A stretch of DNA of 64,000 nt from Coprothermobacter proteolyticus DSM 5265 (GTDB lineage Bacteria; Coprothermobacterota; Coprothermobacteria; Coprothermobacterales; Coprothermobacteraceae), in assembly GCF_000020945.1 (NCBI RefSeq), contig NC_011295.1, forward strand, positions 434,001 to 498,000. The letters run 5' to 3'. Under the pieces are notes generated by a model. That model was not told where the DNA came from. It saw only the letters and a program-made list of their open reading frames with translations, and did no database searches. Position numbers and translations under genes: made by a program. Positions 7,740-16,556 of this stretch are shown here, piece by piece. Within the stretch, counting starts at the first letter, position 1; each line of letters begins with the position of its first letter.

Positions 7740-9549
7740 TTTGGTTTTAATACTGTTCATCTTGGGTGCCGCCATATTATTTGTGGGGCTTTTGCCCTTA
7801 CGTGCACCCATTAAAGACGGTAGATTCACTCGTTCTGTGGTGACGGACAGAAATTTGAGCATAAGATTTGGAGATCAAATTCAAGGGACACTTTTGGTTA
7901 GCGATGAAATGACGGTTAAGTCGTACGTAAACACGTTATCCAGATTAGGTGAACAGAATGCTGATCCTGAGCTGAGACAGGCTTTGGCTTTACTAAGTCA
8001 GTACGTAAAGGAAAAAGGAATTTACGAGACAGAGATACCCATTAGTGCAGGTTGGGTTCAGAATACGCTGAATTTGAGTGCTGAAACTTCCAAGAAGCTG
8101 GCAACGTTGGTATCAGGTATTGTAGTCAAGCCCACATGGGTGGAACGGCCTTTAGATGTAATCACTGCCATTACAACAGCCGAAAGCGTGGTTATTCCAG
8201 CTGGTACATTGGTGGCGCGTGATGGAGACGAAGTGGTAGAAGAGCAGGTAAGAGCACTAAGTTTGATGGGGTTGTGGATACCTGGAGAAGCATTCTACCC
8301 TGTTGCGTACTGGGTTTTTATCTTCCTCGTCCCAGCAGTGTGGCTCATAGTAACTTGGAGGAGCCAGGTTTATAAATCTTATTCGCCTATCTTTTACTTC
8401 TTCTATGGTGTGCTGGGGGCATTAATGTTTTTCTATGTCTATCGTTTCTCCAGCTTATTACTCGGTTTGCCATTGTTCCTGTTTGGTTTCTTGGTGCTTT
8501 CACTAAAGATGGCAGAGAAAGGTCTTTGGTCCATGCTAATTCCCATGAGCGTCCTTTCATTTTTAGCTGTGCCCATGGCTGCTTACAACTGGGTTTCTTT
8601 GATACTGGTGGGCTTGCTGATTTATGGCTTGGGCAACAAATTCTTCCAATACGAAACTGTACTCACGGCTGCTGGATTATCTGTACTAGCACTAATCGGT
8701 TTGGAAATTCTGTGGTGTTTTGGTAGTGGGGTACGAAATCTGAGTTTGGTGTGGAATGGTCTGACTTATACGGTGATGGGTTGTTTAGCGGTAGGTTTGC
8801 TACTTGTTGGAGCATTCTGGTGGGAGGAAAGAAAAGGATACCTTACTCCGCTCACCATAGTAAAGCTGAGCAACCTCAGACATCCGCTTCTGCAAAGGCT
8901 TGCCATTGAATCTCCTGGTAGTTATCACCATTCCATGGTTTTAGCGCAGATGTGTGAAGAGGCTGCATCAGCTATTGGCGCTAACCGCATTTTGGCTCGT
9001 TTGGGAGCCATGTACCACGATATTGGTAAAACTAAACAGCCACAGTATTTCATCGAGAATAATCCTGAAGCCAACGACTTGCATGAGAAGATGAGTCCCA
9101 GTTTGAGCATGCTCATACTTTTGTCTCATGTTAAGGAGGGACTTGCTTTAGCTGAGCAGTATAAACTGCCATACAGTGTTAGAGAATTCATTGCTACTCA
9201 TCATGGCACCAGTGTCGCTAGTTTCTTTTATCACAAGGCAAAGACCAATGGTGCTGAAGTGTCTGAATCAGAATTTAGATACCCGGGGCCATTACCTAAA
9301 AGTAAGGAAGCGTCCATACTTATGTTGGCCGATGGTTGTGAGGCAGCAGTCCGTTCCCTAAGTGAGAAGAACGAATCCACTATAAGATCCACAGTATCTT
9401 CCATAATCGACTCCAGATTAGAAGATGGACAACTGGAGAATTCAGAGCTAACTTGCAGAGATCTGACCATTATTGAAAACGTATTCGTGAGAGTGCTTTT
9501 GGGCCTTTATCATCCCCGGGTTCCATACCCAGGAGGTGCTGAAACGTGA
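7717..9549 (+). CDS. pgpH: 7TM-HD membrane protein, cyclic-di-AMP phosphodiesterase PgpH-like
   Basis: Member of the 7TM-7TMR-HD family; characterised members such as Listeria PgpH hydrolyse c-di-AMP. Residues ~8-27 form a first membrane helix, an extracytoplasmic domain follows to ~195, then about seven membrane helices (~195-370) and a cytoplasmic HD domain. HD motifs are visible: SYHHSM (~404), YHDIGK (~433) and IATHHGTS (~492). At 610 residues it is shorter than Listeria PgpH (just over 700), mainly in the extracytoplasmic part. It overlaps phoH at its start and ybeY at its end (GTGA), so the genes are translationally coupled. Substrate assignment rests on family knowledge; I did not see a c-di-AMP cyclase in the window. 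Confidence 0.88.
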   Translation: MKNKIKSNLVLILFILGAAILFVGLLPLRAPIKDGRFTRSVVTDRNLSIRFGDQIQGTLLVSDEMTVKSYVNTLSRLGEQNADPELRQALALLSQYVKEKGIYETEIPISAGWVQNTLNLSAETSKKLATLVSGIVVKPTWVERPLDVITAITTAESVVIPAGTLVARDGDEVVEEQVRALSLMGLWIPGEAFYPVAYWVFIFLVPAVWLIVTWRSQVYKSYSPIFYFFYGVLGALMFFYVYRFSSLLLGLPLFLFGFLVLSLKMAEKGLWSMLIPMSVLSFLAVPMAAYNWVSLILVGLLIYGLGNKFFQYETVLTAAGLSVLALIGLEILWCFGSGVRNLSLVWNGLTYTVMGCLAVGLLLVGAFWWEERKGYLTPLTIVKLSNLRHPLLQRLAIESPGSYHHSMVLAQMCEEAASAIGANRILARLGAMYHDIGKTKQPQYFIENNPEANDLHEKMSPSLSMLILLSHVKEGLALAEQYKLPYSVREFIATHHGTSVASFFYHKAKTNGAEVSESEFRYPGPLPKSKEASILMLADGCEAAVRSLSEKNESTIRSTVSSIIDSRLEDGQLENSELTCRDLTIIENVFVRVLLGLYHPRVPYPGGAET

Positions 9550-9992
9550 TTGATGTGGGTAAAGAAGTTCCCGTTCCAAGAGGAGCTATTAAGCTCACTA
9601 AAAACACTCTGAAATTTCTCTTGTCAAAATTTGGCTTGGAAAATAAAGATGTTTCTGTGTATTTTTGTAATGAGAGAACCATTATCGACTTAAACACACA
9701 GTACAGATTTAATGAAGAGCCCACTGATGTCTTGTCTTTTACTGGGGAAGGTGACTTCTTAGGAGAAATCATAATATGTGTACCAGTGGCACTAAGACAA
9801 GCCGAAGAAAGTGGTGTGGACTGGCAGGTGGAGTTTGCCATGCTTATTGTTCACAGTTTTTTGCATTTGTTAGGGTACGATGATGAAACTGAAGAGGGAT
9901 TTGCTGAAATGGTGGAAGTTCAAAATAAGTTGTTAAAAGAGTTGGGTTATGAAGAATCTTCGATTGGCAGACTCATTCCGAATAGCCGTTAA
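9546..9992 (+). CDS. ybeY: Endoribonuclease YbeY, variant metal site
   Basis: Metal-dependent rRNA-maturation and ribosome quality-control factor, 148 residues as usual. The conserved N-terminal region has LNTQYRFNEEPTDVLSF, the family hallmark. The zinc motif, normally HGxLHLxGYDH, reads HSFLHLLGYDDE at residues ~103-113: the first two His are kept, but the third ligand is Asp and the Gly after the first His is Ser. The codons are cac, cat and gat, unambiguous in the sequence. The GTG start has AGGAGGTG upstream and overlaps the stop of pgpH. Position after phoH and pgpH and before dgkA and era confirms identity. Confidence 0.92.
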   Translation: MIDVGKEVPVPRGAIKLTKNTLKFLLSKFGLENKDVSVYFCNERTIIDLNTQYRFNEEPTDVLSFTGEGDFLGEIIICVPVALRQAEESGVDWQVEFAMLIVHSFLHLLGYDDETEEGFAEMVEVQNKLLKELGYEESSIGRLIPNSR

Positions 9993-10398
9993 AGGTCTCA
10001 AGAACGCTTTCTTGCGCGAGTACCACATCCGAGTGGCTTTTTTCTTGGTGCTTGCTTTGTTTCTGTACAGTCTGGTGCTTGGGCTGACACTTCGCGAGTG
10101 GCTTGTTCTTGTGACGTTTTCTTCATTGGTGGTGTGTTTGGAAATGATTAACAGTGCTTTGGAAAAACTGGCTGACGCCGTACATCCTGATTGGAGTGAA
10201 CAGGTCGGGTTTGCCAAGGATTTAGCAGCGGGTGCTGTTTTGGTTAGTATTGGAGCTGCTGCGGCTGCTGGACTGCCTGTTTATGTTTCAGCTTTTAGCA
10301 GACGTTTTTCTGTTTCATGGACTTATTCTCTTTTTGTTAACTTAGGCTTACTTATTTTGGGCATAGTACTACTGTTTGTCTGGGATTTTAGGAGGTAA
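9949..10398 (+). CDS. dgkA: Diacylglycerol/undecaprenol kinase
   Basis: Small integral-membrane lipid kinase; Gram-positive-type members phosphorylate undecaprenol. The family core CLEMINSALEKLAD...AKDLAAGAVLV is present with its acidic Mg/ATP-binding residues. Two transmembrane helices precede (about 28-50) and span the core (55-75), a third follows at 88-115, and an extra C-terminal membrane helix (~120-145) makes the protein longer (149 residues) than the ~120 of DgkA. The ATG overlaps the end of ybeY by 44 nt; a TTG at 9964 is an alternative start. Part of the phoH-era run. Confidence 0.85.
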   Translation: MKNLRLADSFRIAVKGLKNAFLREYHIRVAFFLVLALFLYSLVLGLTLREWLVLVTFSSLVVCLEMINSALEKLADAVHPDWSEQVGFAKDLAAGAVLVSIGAAAAAGLPVYVSAFSRRFSVSWTYSLFVNLGLLILGIVLLFVWDFRR

Positions 10399-10401
10399 GA
10401 C

Positions 10402-10821
10402 GTGTATATGACGAATGAAGAATTAATTAGGAAGTATGATGATTTAATCAGTGCAGCTAAGTCTGCTAGGGAGAACGCTGTGGCGCCTTTTTCTAACTTC
10501 AGGGTGGGCGCTGCTTTGCTTGGAAAAAGCGGCAAGGTTTACTTGGGAGCAAACATGGAACCAGCGGTGATGAACTTGGGACTTTGTGCTGAAAGAACTG
10601 CTCTGTTTAGCGCTCTGGCTCAAGGCGAAAAAGAATTTGAAGCTATCGCGGTGTATGCTGGAACTGAGCAGCCTGGTTATCCCTGTGGCGGCTGTCGACA
10701 GGTATTTTCAGATTTGGCGCCGAATGTTTTGTGGCTCTTAGTTGGGGATAAAGAGGTTAAAATAGAGACACTGGAAAGCATGTTACCTAATCGTTTCGTT
10801 TTAGAAGACCTTAGGAGGTGA
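10402..10821 (+). CDS. cdd: Cytidine deaminase
   Basis: Zinc enzyme that converts cytidine and deoxycytidine to uridine and deoxyuridine in pyrimidine salvage. The zinc-site motifs are CAERTAL (Cys-Ala-Glu with catalytic Glu, residues ~62-64) and PCGGCRQ (~97-103), exactly the homotetrameric small-subunit type. The substrate-binding APFSNFRVGAA motif is at ~27-37. Either GTG 10402 or ATG 10408 can start translation; AGGAGGTA at 10391-10398 fits both. It is sandwiched between dgkA and era as in Bacillus and Clostridia. Confidence 0.95.
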   Translation: MYMTNEELIRKYDDLISAAKSARENAVAPFSNFRVGAALLGKSGKVYLGANMEPAVMNLGLCAERTALFSALAQGEKEFEAIAVYAGTEQPGYPCGGCRQVFSDLAPNVLWLLVGDKEVKIETLESMLPNRFVLEDLRR

Positions 10822-10826
10822 GTACC

Positions 10827-11717
10827 TTGTCCAAATCGGGCATAGTAAGCCTGGTAGGGCGGCCCAGTGTGGGTAAGTCCACATTAATAAACAACTTAGT
10901 GAAGCAAAAAGTTTCCATTGTAACTCCTCGTGCTCAAACTACTCGGCGTCCCATTAGGGCCATTTTGAATACTGAAGACGGATCACAAATAGTGTTTGTG
11001 GATCTCCCTGGCGCCAAGAAGCCTTATGACGCGCTAGGAGAGTATTTGCTTGATTCTGTATGGAGAAATGTTGGCGATTCGGATTTAGCACTTTTTGTAG
11101 TAGATGGCTCATCTGTGCCCCCAGGGCCTGGAGACATTTTCGTAGCGCGAAATCTGATGAAAACAGGTGTTCCCGCGTTGCTGGTAATGAACAAATCAGA
11201 TTTAATCTGCGATGACCAAGTGGAAGAGCGCTTGAGAATGTTTGAGTCATTAGGTGATTTTGTGGGATCAGTGGCTATATCCGCACTAAACGGAAGCAAC
11301 TTGGATAGGTTAGTCAATCTTGTCCTGGACCATTTAGATGAGGGGCCGCAGTTCTATCCTGAGGGTATGCAAACGGATCAGCCTCTGGAACAATTCATTG
11401 GCGAAATAATACGTGAAAAGATTATGCTCTTGACATCAGATGAGATCCCTTACGCTGTGGAATCTCAGGTGGACTTCTTAGATGAGCAGGAAGACATAAT
11501 ACGCATAAATGCGACCATTTATGTGGAAAGGGAATCTCAGAAACCCATCATCATTGGTGCCAACGGACAGATGATAAAGCAAATAGGTACCCTGGCAAGA
11601 AAAGAACTGGAGGTTGTGCTGGGAAAGCATGTGTTTTTGGGGCTCTGGGTAAAGGTAAAGGAGAATTGGCGTAACAATAAGGAAGCACTTTATTACTTCG
11701 GCTACCATGTGGAATAA
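10827..11717 (+). CDS. era: GTPase Era
   Basis: Ras-like GTPase with a C-terminal KH domain that binds the 3' end of 16S rRNA during 30S assembly. G1 is GRPSVGKST (~10-18), G3 is DLPG rather than the usual DTPG, G4 is NKSD and the KH domain has the GANGQMIKQIG signature near residue 245. A GTG at 10818 is in frame, but it lies inside the AGGAGGTGA ribosome binding site, so TTG 10827, 6 nt after the site, is the better start (296 residues). The Thr-to-Leu change in G3 is noteworthy but may be tolerated. It overlaps the start of nfi by 11 nt. Confidence 0.93.
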   Translation: MSKSGIVSLVGRPSVGKSTLINNLVKQKVSIVTPRAQTTRRPIRAILNTEDGSQIVFVDLPGAKKPYDALGEYLLDSVWRNVGDSDLALFVVDGSSVPPGPGDIFVARNLMKTGVPALLVMNKSDLICDDQVEERLRMFESLGDFVGSVAISALNGSNLDRLVNLVLDHLDEGPQFYPEGMQTDQPLEQFIGEIIREKIMLLTSDEIPYAVESQVDFLDEQEDIIRINATIYVERESQKPIIIGANGQMIKQIGTLARKELEVVLGKHVFLGLWVKVKENWRNNKEALYYFGYHVE

Positions 11718-12372
11718 AGAGCGTTTTCAAAGGGCTCAGTTGGCACTGAGATCTATTAAGGAAGATTTCTCGCTAAACCAGTGTGTCCACACTGTGGCTG
11801 CTTTCGACGTTTCTTTCCAAGCAGGGCTCGGTGTGGGCGTGGTGGCGCTTTTTAACTACCAGAGTGTGCAACTCATGGAATGTGAAATCGTGGTAAAAGA
11901 ACCGTATGTTCCGTATGTACCCACCTATTTGGCTTTTAGGGAGATGCCTTACATTTTGGCGCTTTACAAGAAGTTGCATGAGGAACCTGATCTGTTGCTC
12001 ATTGACGGCCACGGTAAGAGTCATCCTAGAGGTATGGGCATTGCCACTCAGGCAGGGCTTTCTTTGAGAAAGCCCTCAATTGGGGTAGCAAAGCGCTTGC
12101 TTTTTGGTGATTTATTGGAAACCGCTGATGGTAGTTCTCTGGTAGTTCATCCTGAAACAAGGGAACCGTTAGCCGTTGCCTATAAAGAGAAACCACGTTT
12201 CAAGCCAGTTTTTATTTCCGTGGGAGCAGGTGTGTCCAACCTGAGTGAAGCTGTGAGCCTGGTTCTACCCCTTTTTAAGGGCCATAGGGAACCTGAGCCA
12301 CTCAGGTACGTGCACAATGTGTCTCTTCAGGAAGGAAGGAGGATGCGTGATGGAGTACAACAGGTTAATTGA
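11707..12372 (+). CDS. nfi: Endonuclease V
   Basis: Repair nuclease that nicks DNA (or RNA) near deaminated bases, especially inosine. Family motifs are clear: AAFDVSF with the first catalytic Asp (~33), PYVPTYLAFRE with the wedge and catalytic Glu (~75-85), LLLIDGHGKSHPRGMGIA with the second Asp (~98-100), and the GVAKRLLFG segment. Its 221 residues match the family. Thermophiles have high deamination rates, so presence next to era and deoC makes sense. The 3' end overlaps deoC by 23 nt. Confidence 0.93.
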   Translation: MWNKERFQRAQLALRSIKEDFSLNQCVHTVAAFDVSFQAGLGVGVVALFNYQSVQLMECEIVVKEPYVPYVPTYLAFREMPYILALYKKLHEEPDLLLIDGHGKSHPRGMGIATQAGLSLRKPSIGVAKRLLFGDLLETADGSSLVVHPETREPLAVAYKEKPRFKPVFISVGAGVSNLSEAVSLVLPLFKGHREPEPLRYVHNVSLQEGRRMRDGVQQVN

Positions 12373-13009
12373 TCACACGCTGCTAAAAGCAGATGCTACG
12401 GTGGAGCAAATAGAGAAACTCTGCAAGGAAGCTTTGCAGTACAATTTCTTCTCTGTGTGTGTGAATTCGGCTTTCGTACCTTTGGCTAAGAGCTTTTTGG
12501 AAGGATCAGACGTGAAAGTGGCAACCACCATAGGCTTTCCCTTAGGAGCTTCTGCCACTGCTGTAAAGGCTTTTGAGGTGGAGCAGGCCTTAAAAGAGGG
12601 TGCCGATGAATTCGACATGGTCATCAATGTGGGTTGGCTGAAAAGTAAGCTTTACAGGCTGGTGCATGAAGACATAGCTGAGGTGGTGAAGGCTGCTGGA
12701 GGAAAAGTGGTGAAAGTCATCATCGAAACTTGTTACTTGACTGACGACGAGAAGAAGATTGCTTCCAGTATTGCTGCTGCGGCAGGGGCTCACTACGTCA
12801 AAACATCAACGGGTTTTGGTACAGGCGGTGCCACAGTTGAGGATGTTCAACTCATTAGGTCAGTAGTAGGTCCCAATATTGGTGTGAAAGCTTCTGGTGG
12901 AATAAGGGATGCTGCAACCCTGAAAGCCATGGTGGATGCTGGAGCTAACCGTATTGGAGCCAGCGCCAGCGTTAAAATCATGGAGGAACTGCGTATTGAG
13001 GGAAATTGA
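12350..13009 (+). CDS. deoC: Deoxyribose-phosphate aldolase
   Basis: Class I aldolase that splits 2-deoxyribose 5-phosphate into acetaldehyde and glyceraldehyde 3-phosphate in deoxynucleoside catabolism. The Schiff-base Lys lies in AHYVKTSTGFGTGGAT, and the phosphate-binding GVKASGGIRD and the N-terminal LIDHTLLKADAT motif are intact. The ATG at 12350 is 7 nt after an AAGGAGGAT site; a GTG directly before it (12347) is also possible. The product has 219 residues, normal for DeoC. With cdd nearby it completes part of a deoxynucleoside salvage route. Confidence 0.94.
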   Translation: MEYNRLIDHTLLKADATVEQIEKLCKEALQYNFFSVCVNSAFVPLAKSFLEGSDVKVATTIGFPLGASATAVKAFEVEQALKEGADEFDMVINVGWLKSKLYRLVHEDIAEVVKAAGGKVVKVIIETCYLTDDEKKIASSIAAAAGAHYVKTSTGFGTGGATVEDVQLIRSVVGPNIGVKASGGIRDAATLKAMVDAGANRIGASASVKIMEELRIEGN

Positions 13010-13658
13010 GGAGCAATTTGCCATATTGGAGCGGATTCCCTACAGAGAAACTGATTTGCTCTTGTCTGTACTGGGAGAGCATATCGGAAAGGAGCTTCTT
13101 ACGGTTAGGTCAGGTAGAAAAATTCCTAACAGGTGGAAAAGTTCTTTTTTGGAAGGGAGCATACTCTTGGGTCGCATTTTGCAAGTGAAGAACCATCACG
13201 TATTGACAGGCGTGATCACAGAAAAATATGTACCCTACGAAAAGTACAGCCCTTTTATGATTTTGGCTTTAGAGATGTTTTCAAAAACTCCATCTGTAGA
13301 CCGTTCTTCTTTTCAGCTCCTGGAGAAATTCCTAACCTCTGAGCAAACTGCAAGGGATTTTGATCAATTCTTAGTTTCTTTCATGGTAAAAGAGAGCTTG
13401 CAGCCCAGCTTGAACAGCTGCGTGGTTTGCGGTGAAAAGAGAGAACAATTTCCTATAAGCGCTAGTGTGTACTTGGGCGGTTATGTTTGCCCCAGGTGCG
13501 GATCTGGAGATGTGGAACTTACTGACGTGGACTACGAATCTCTTTTAAAGACATACCGCAAGGTTGGTGAGCTTACTGAAAACATGAGAGCTTATTGGTT
13601 AGATGTGTTGGAATCACAGCTTAGTACTAAATTCGTTTCCAGGGAGGGGTTAAAGTGA
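12996..13658 (+). CDS. recO: DNA repair protein RecO
   Basis: RecFOR-pathway protein that loads RecA and anneals DNA. The N-terminal OB-fold starts [30 protein letters not shown], the helical middle follows, and a zinc-binding pair CVVCG ... CPRCG is at residues ~143-174. The frame runs upstream inside deoC, but the family start and a GGAGGA site 7 nt upstream point to TTG 12996 (220 residues), overlapping the deoC stop. Sequence similarity is modest, as is common for RecO, but position between era and glyQ is the classic Firmicutes arrangement. Confidence 0.85.
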   Translation: MREIEEQFAILERIPYRETDLLLSVLGEHIGKELLTVRSGRKIPNRWKSSFLEGSILLGRILQVKNHHVLTGVITEKYVPYEKYSPFMILALEMFSKTPSVDRSSFQLLEKFLTSEQTARDFDQFLVSFMVKESLQPSLNSCVVCGEKREQFPISASVYLGGYVCPRCGSGDVELTDVDYESLLKTYRKVGELTENMRAYWLDVLESQLSTKFVSREGLK

Positions 13659-14530
13659 CCTTTCAAGAACTTATAACGAATCTTACTGATTTTTGGATAA
13701 AGCAGGGCTGTATTTTAGCCCAGCCTTATGACGTAGAGGTGGGCGCTGGTACCATGAACCCCAATACTTTCTTTAGAGTACTAGGGCCAGAGCCCTGGCG
13801 GGTAGTCTATGTGGAACCATCCAGACGCCCCGCAGATGGCCGTTATGGGGAAAACCCGAATAGGTTGTACATGCACCATCAGATGCAGGTTATCTTAAAA
13901 CCGGCTCCTTTTAATGTGCAGGATTTGTATTTGCAGTCCTTAGAAGCCATTGGCATTTCACTAAGTGAACATGACGTACGTTTTGTGGAAGACAACTGGG
14001 AATCGCCAACGCTGGGTGCTTGGGGAATCGGATGGGAAGTTTGGTTAGATGGCATGGAGATTACACAGTTTACCTACTTCCAGCAGGCAGGTGGATACGA
14101 TCTAAGTGTGGTACCAGCTGAACTCACTTACGGCCTGGAACGCATTGCCATGTACTTGCAGCGGGTGGAGAATGTTTTCGACCTGAAATGGTCGGAAGAC
14201 ATTACCTACGGCGAAATGCGTAAAACAGAAGAATATCAGCATTGCGTCTATGCTTTTGAAGAGTCTGATGTAAACAAGCTTAGATCATGGTTTGACTCTT
14301 ATGAGGATGAAGCAATGCGTCTCATAGATAAAGGACTCACGTTACCAGCCTATGATTACGTTTTGAAGTGTTCCCACACGTTCAATTTATTAGATGCTCG
14401 TGGGGGATTCTCTGCCGCGGAGCGCAGTTCTTATGTGCTTAGAATCAGGAAACTAAGTAGCAGAATTGCTAAACAGTGGCTCAAAGAGCGAGAGGAGAAA
14501 GAATTTCCTTTGATGGGGAGGTGGAACTAA
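13655..14530 (+). CDS. glyQ: Glycyl-tRNA synthetase alpha subunit
   Basis: Catalytic class II subunit of the bacterial heterotetrameric glycyl-tRNA synthetase. The sequence is strongly conserved: [37 protein letters not shown] (motif 2 region) and [13 protein letters not shown] (motif 3). Length is 291 residues, as expected. GTG start with a GGGAGGGG site; it overlaps recO by 4 nt and shares a TAATG junction with glyS. No T-box leader is seen upstream. Confidence 0.97.
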   Translation: MTFQELITNLTDFWIKQGCILAQPYDVEVGAGTMNPNTFFRVLGPEPWRVVYVEPSRRPADGRYGENPNRLYMHHQMQVILKPAPFNVQDLYLQSLEAIGISLSEHDVRFVEDNWESPTLGAWGIGWEVWLDGMEITQFTYFQQAGGYDLSVVPAELTYGLERIAMYLQRVENVFDLKWSEDITYGEMRKTEEYQHCVYAFEESDVNKLRSWFDSYEDEAMRLIDKGLTLPAYDYVLKCSHTFNLLDARGGFSAAERSSYVLRIRKLSSRIAKQWLKEREEKEFPLMGRWN

Positions 14531-16539
14531 TGGATCTACTTTTTGAGTTGGGTTTTGAGGAAATGCCGCCTTCTCATCTGAAAGCTTTGAAACAGCAGGT
14601 TATGGAGCGCTTGGAGCCCACTTTTAAGGATTATGGGCTCTCTTTTGAGACGGTTAAAACATTTCTTACACCCAGACGTTTTGCTTTATTGTTGGGCGGT
14701 TTGCCAGAAAAACAAGCTGTGGTGGAAAAAATGATAAAAGGCCCACCTAAAAGTGCTTGTTACATGCCAGATGGCAGCATTAAGCCTGCTTTGGAAAAGT
14801 TCATGCAATCCAACGGGGTTAGCTCAGACAATATAAGAATAATTGAAGAAAACGGTAAGAGTTATGTCTATGCTTTCAAAACAGAAGGTGGTAAAGATGC
14901 TTGTGAGGTCCTCCCAGCATTACTTGAAGATCTATTCACGGACCTTTGGTTTCCCAAGAGCATGCGTTGGGGCCAAGGTTATGTGTTTGGTCGACCTGTT
15001 CGCTGGATTGTGGCTCTAGTCGATGATCAAGTGCTCCACATAGAACTTTTCGGGGTGAAATCGAACCGGGTATCGCGTGGACTTAGGGTTTTCGGTAGTG
15101 ATGTGGAAATAGACATCCCTGGTCATTATGAGCAGCTGGAAAAGGAAAAAGGTTTGATCATCGCAGATGAAAACAAAAGAAGAGATTTGATACGTAACCA
15201 AGCTGAAAAGCTTGCTGCAGAGCTAAATGGCAAGCCGCACTTACCTGAGGAATTATTAGAAGAACTCACCTTTATTAACGAATACCCAACGGGGTTTGTT
15301 GGGCATTTTGAAGATAGGTTCTTGCAGCTTCCTAAAAAGGTACTGGAAACTGTTATGATCCATCACCAGCGCTATGTGGCGGTTGAAAATGAACAGGGTC
15401 AGCTTTTGCCTTATTTTATCGGCTTTAGAAATGGCCCCAGTGAAAACATTCAACAGGTTATTGTGGGAAACGAAAGAGTGATTCGTGCTAGGTTTTACGA
15501 TGCGCTCTTCTTTGTGGAAGAGGACTTGAAAACGCCGTTTGCAGATAGAGTTCAGGGGCTTGAGAGAATTAGTTTTTTAGGTAACTACGGAACGCTTCTG
15601 GACAAAGTTAACAGAGTCAAGCGTTTGCTGGCACTGTTCAATAAAGAGAATGATCTGCTACTTCAGAGCTTGGCTGAACTTTACAATGCAGATCTAACTA
15701 CGCTCATGGTTCAGGAGCTACCTGAGTTGCATGGATACATGGGAACGTTTTACGCTAAGCGTAGTGGAGTGGAAGAACCTTTAGCCAACCTCATTGAGGA
15801 AGTTGTTACAGAACCAAGGGTTGAAAATAGCGCAATCATAAAGGTGCTGGATGCACTGGATACTATTTTTGCGGGTTTCGACATGGGCTTTGTGCCTTCA
15901 GGTTCCTCAGATCCCATGGGGCTAAAAGGCTTGGCATTTGATGTTTTGGATCTCATCTGCAAGTTTTTCCCTGAGCGATCAGTGAAGGATTTAGTTTTGG
16001 GTGCGGCAAGCATTTTGGGGAAAGAAAACCTGGTTGCTGCCGTGGAAGAATTCTTCTTGGATCGCTTAGATAGTTGGATTGAGTGCAAGGAAATTAGGGT
16101 TAAGAACGCTATTATGGACAGGGCTCTGGATAAGCCCATAGGTATGTTCCCAATCATGGTAGAAGTGCTTGGACAATTCTGGACTGGTACCATGGTGCAG
16201 AACATTGCCCTAGCTCACAGGCGAATTCGCAACATAATCAGGAATCAGGAGGCTCATGCAAGTTTTGATCCGGCTATCGGGTCTGAGAACGATTTAAGAT
16301 TGCACGAGAGTTTTCTTAACAATGGCATAAGAATAGACTCTTTAAACGTGGTAACAAAAGATGGTTTAATGAAGGTGCTGGAATACTTAACTGCTCTAAG
16401 TGATGACGTACACGAGTATTTTGACAAGGAACTGGTAATGGCAGAAGACGTTAAGGTGCGTCAGAACAGGGTTGCATTACTCATGGCTGTTGATAATCTG
16501 TTCAGCAGATTTGCATATTTCGGCGACTTAGTTTTGTAG
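14530..16539 (+). CDS. glyS: Glycyl-tRNA synthetase beta subunit
   Basis: Beta subunit of the alpha2beta2 glycyl-tRNA synthetase, needed for tRNA recognition; its C-terminal part is an anticodon-binding DALR-like domain (about residues 560-660). Hallmarks include LLFELGFEEMPPSHL at the N-terminus, FLTPRRFALLLGGLPEKQ, SMRWGQGYVFGRPVRWIVAL and MIHHQRYVAVEN. The ATG at 14530 overlaps the glyQ stop (TAATG) and follows GGGGAGGTGG; an upstream in-frame ATG within glyQ is rejected. Length is 669 residues. It is followed after 17 nt by ppdK. Confidence 0.97.
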   Translation: MDLLFELGFEEMPPSHLKALKQQVMERLEPTFKDYGLSFETVKTFLTPRRFALLLGGLPEKQAVVEKMIKGPPKSACYMPDGSIKPALEKFMQSNGVSSDNIRIIEENGKSYVYAFKTEGGKDACEVLPALLEDLFTDLWFPKSMRWGQGYVFGRPVRWIVALVDDQVLHIELFGVKSNRVSRGLRVFGSDVEIDIPGHYEQLEKEKGLIIADENKRRDLIRNQAEKLAAELNGKPHLPEELLEELTFINEYPTGFVGHFEDRFLQLPKKVLETVMIHHQRYVAVENEQGQLLPYFIGFRNGPSENIQQVIVGNERVIRARFYDALFFVEEDLKTPFADRVQGLERISFLGNYGTLLDKVNRVKRLLALFNKENDLLLQSLAELYNADLTTLMVQELPELHGYMGTFYAKRSGVEEPLANLIEEVVTEPRVENSAIIKVLDALDTIFAGFDMGFVPSGSSDPMGLKGLAFDVLDLICKFFPERSVKDLVLGAASILGKENLVAAVEEFFLDRLDSWIECKEIRVKNAIMDRALDKPIGMFPIMVEVLGQFWTGTMVQNIALAHRRIRNIIRNQEAHASFDPAIGSENDLRLHESFLNNGIRIDSLNVVTKDGLMKVLEYLTALSDDVHEYFDKELVMAEDVKVRQNRVALLMAVDNLFSRFAYFGDLVL

Positions 16540-16556
16540 TAATAGGAGGGTGAACA

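Noticed and set aside
13600-13660. T-box leader before glyQ (and before valS at 43190)
   Set aside because: Both synthetase genes start inside the preceding coding sequence; no leader or T-box sequence is present.
15750-16205. 151-codon minus-strand open frame
   Set aside because: Shadow of glyS; the real frame has unmistakable family motifs.
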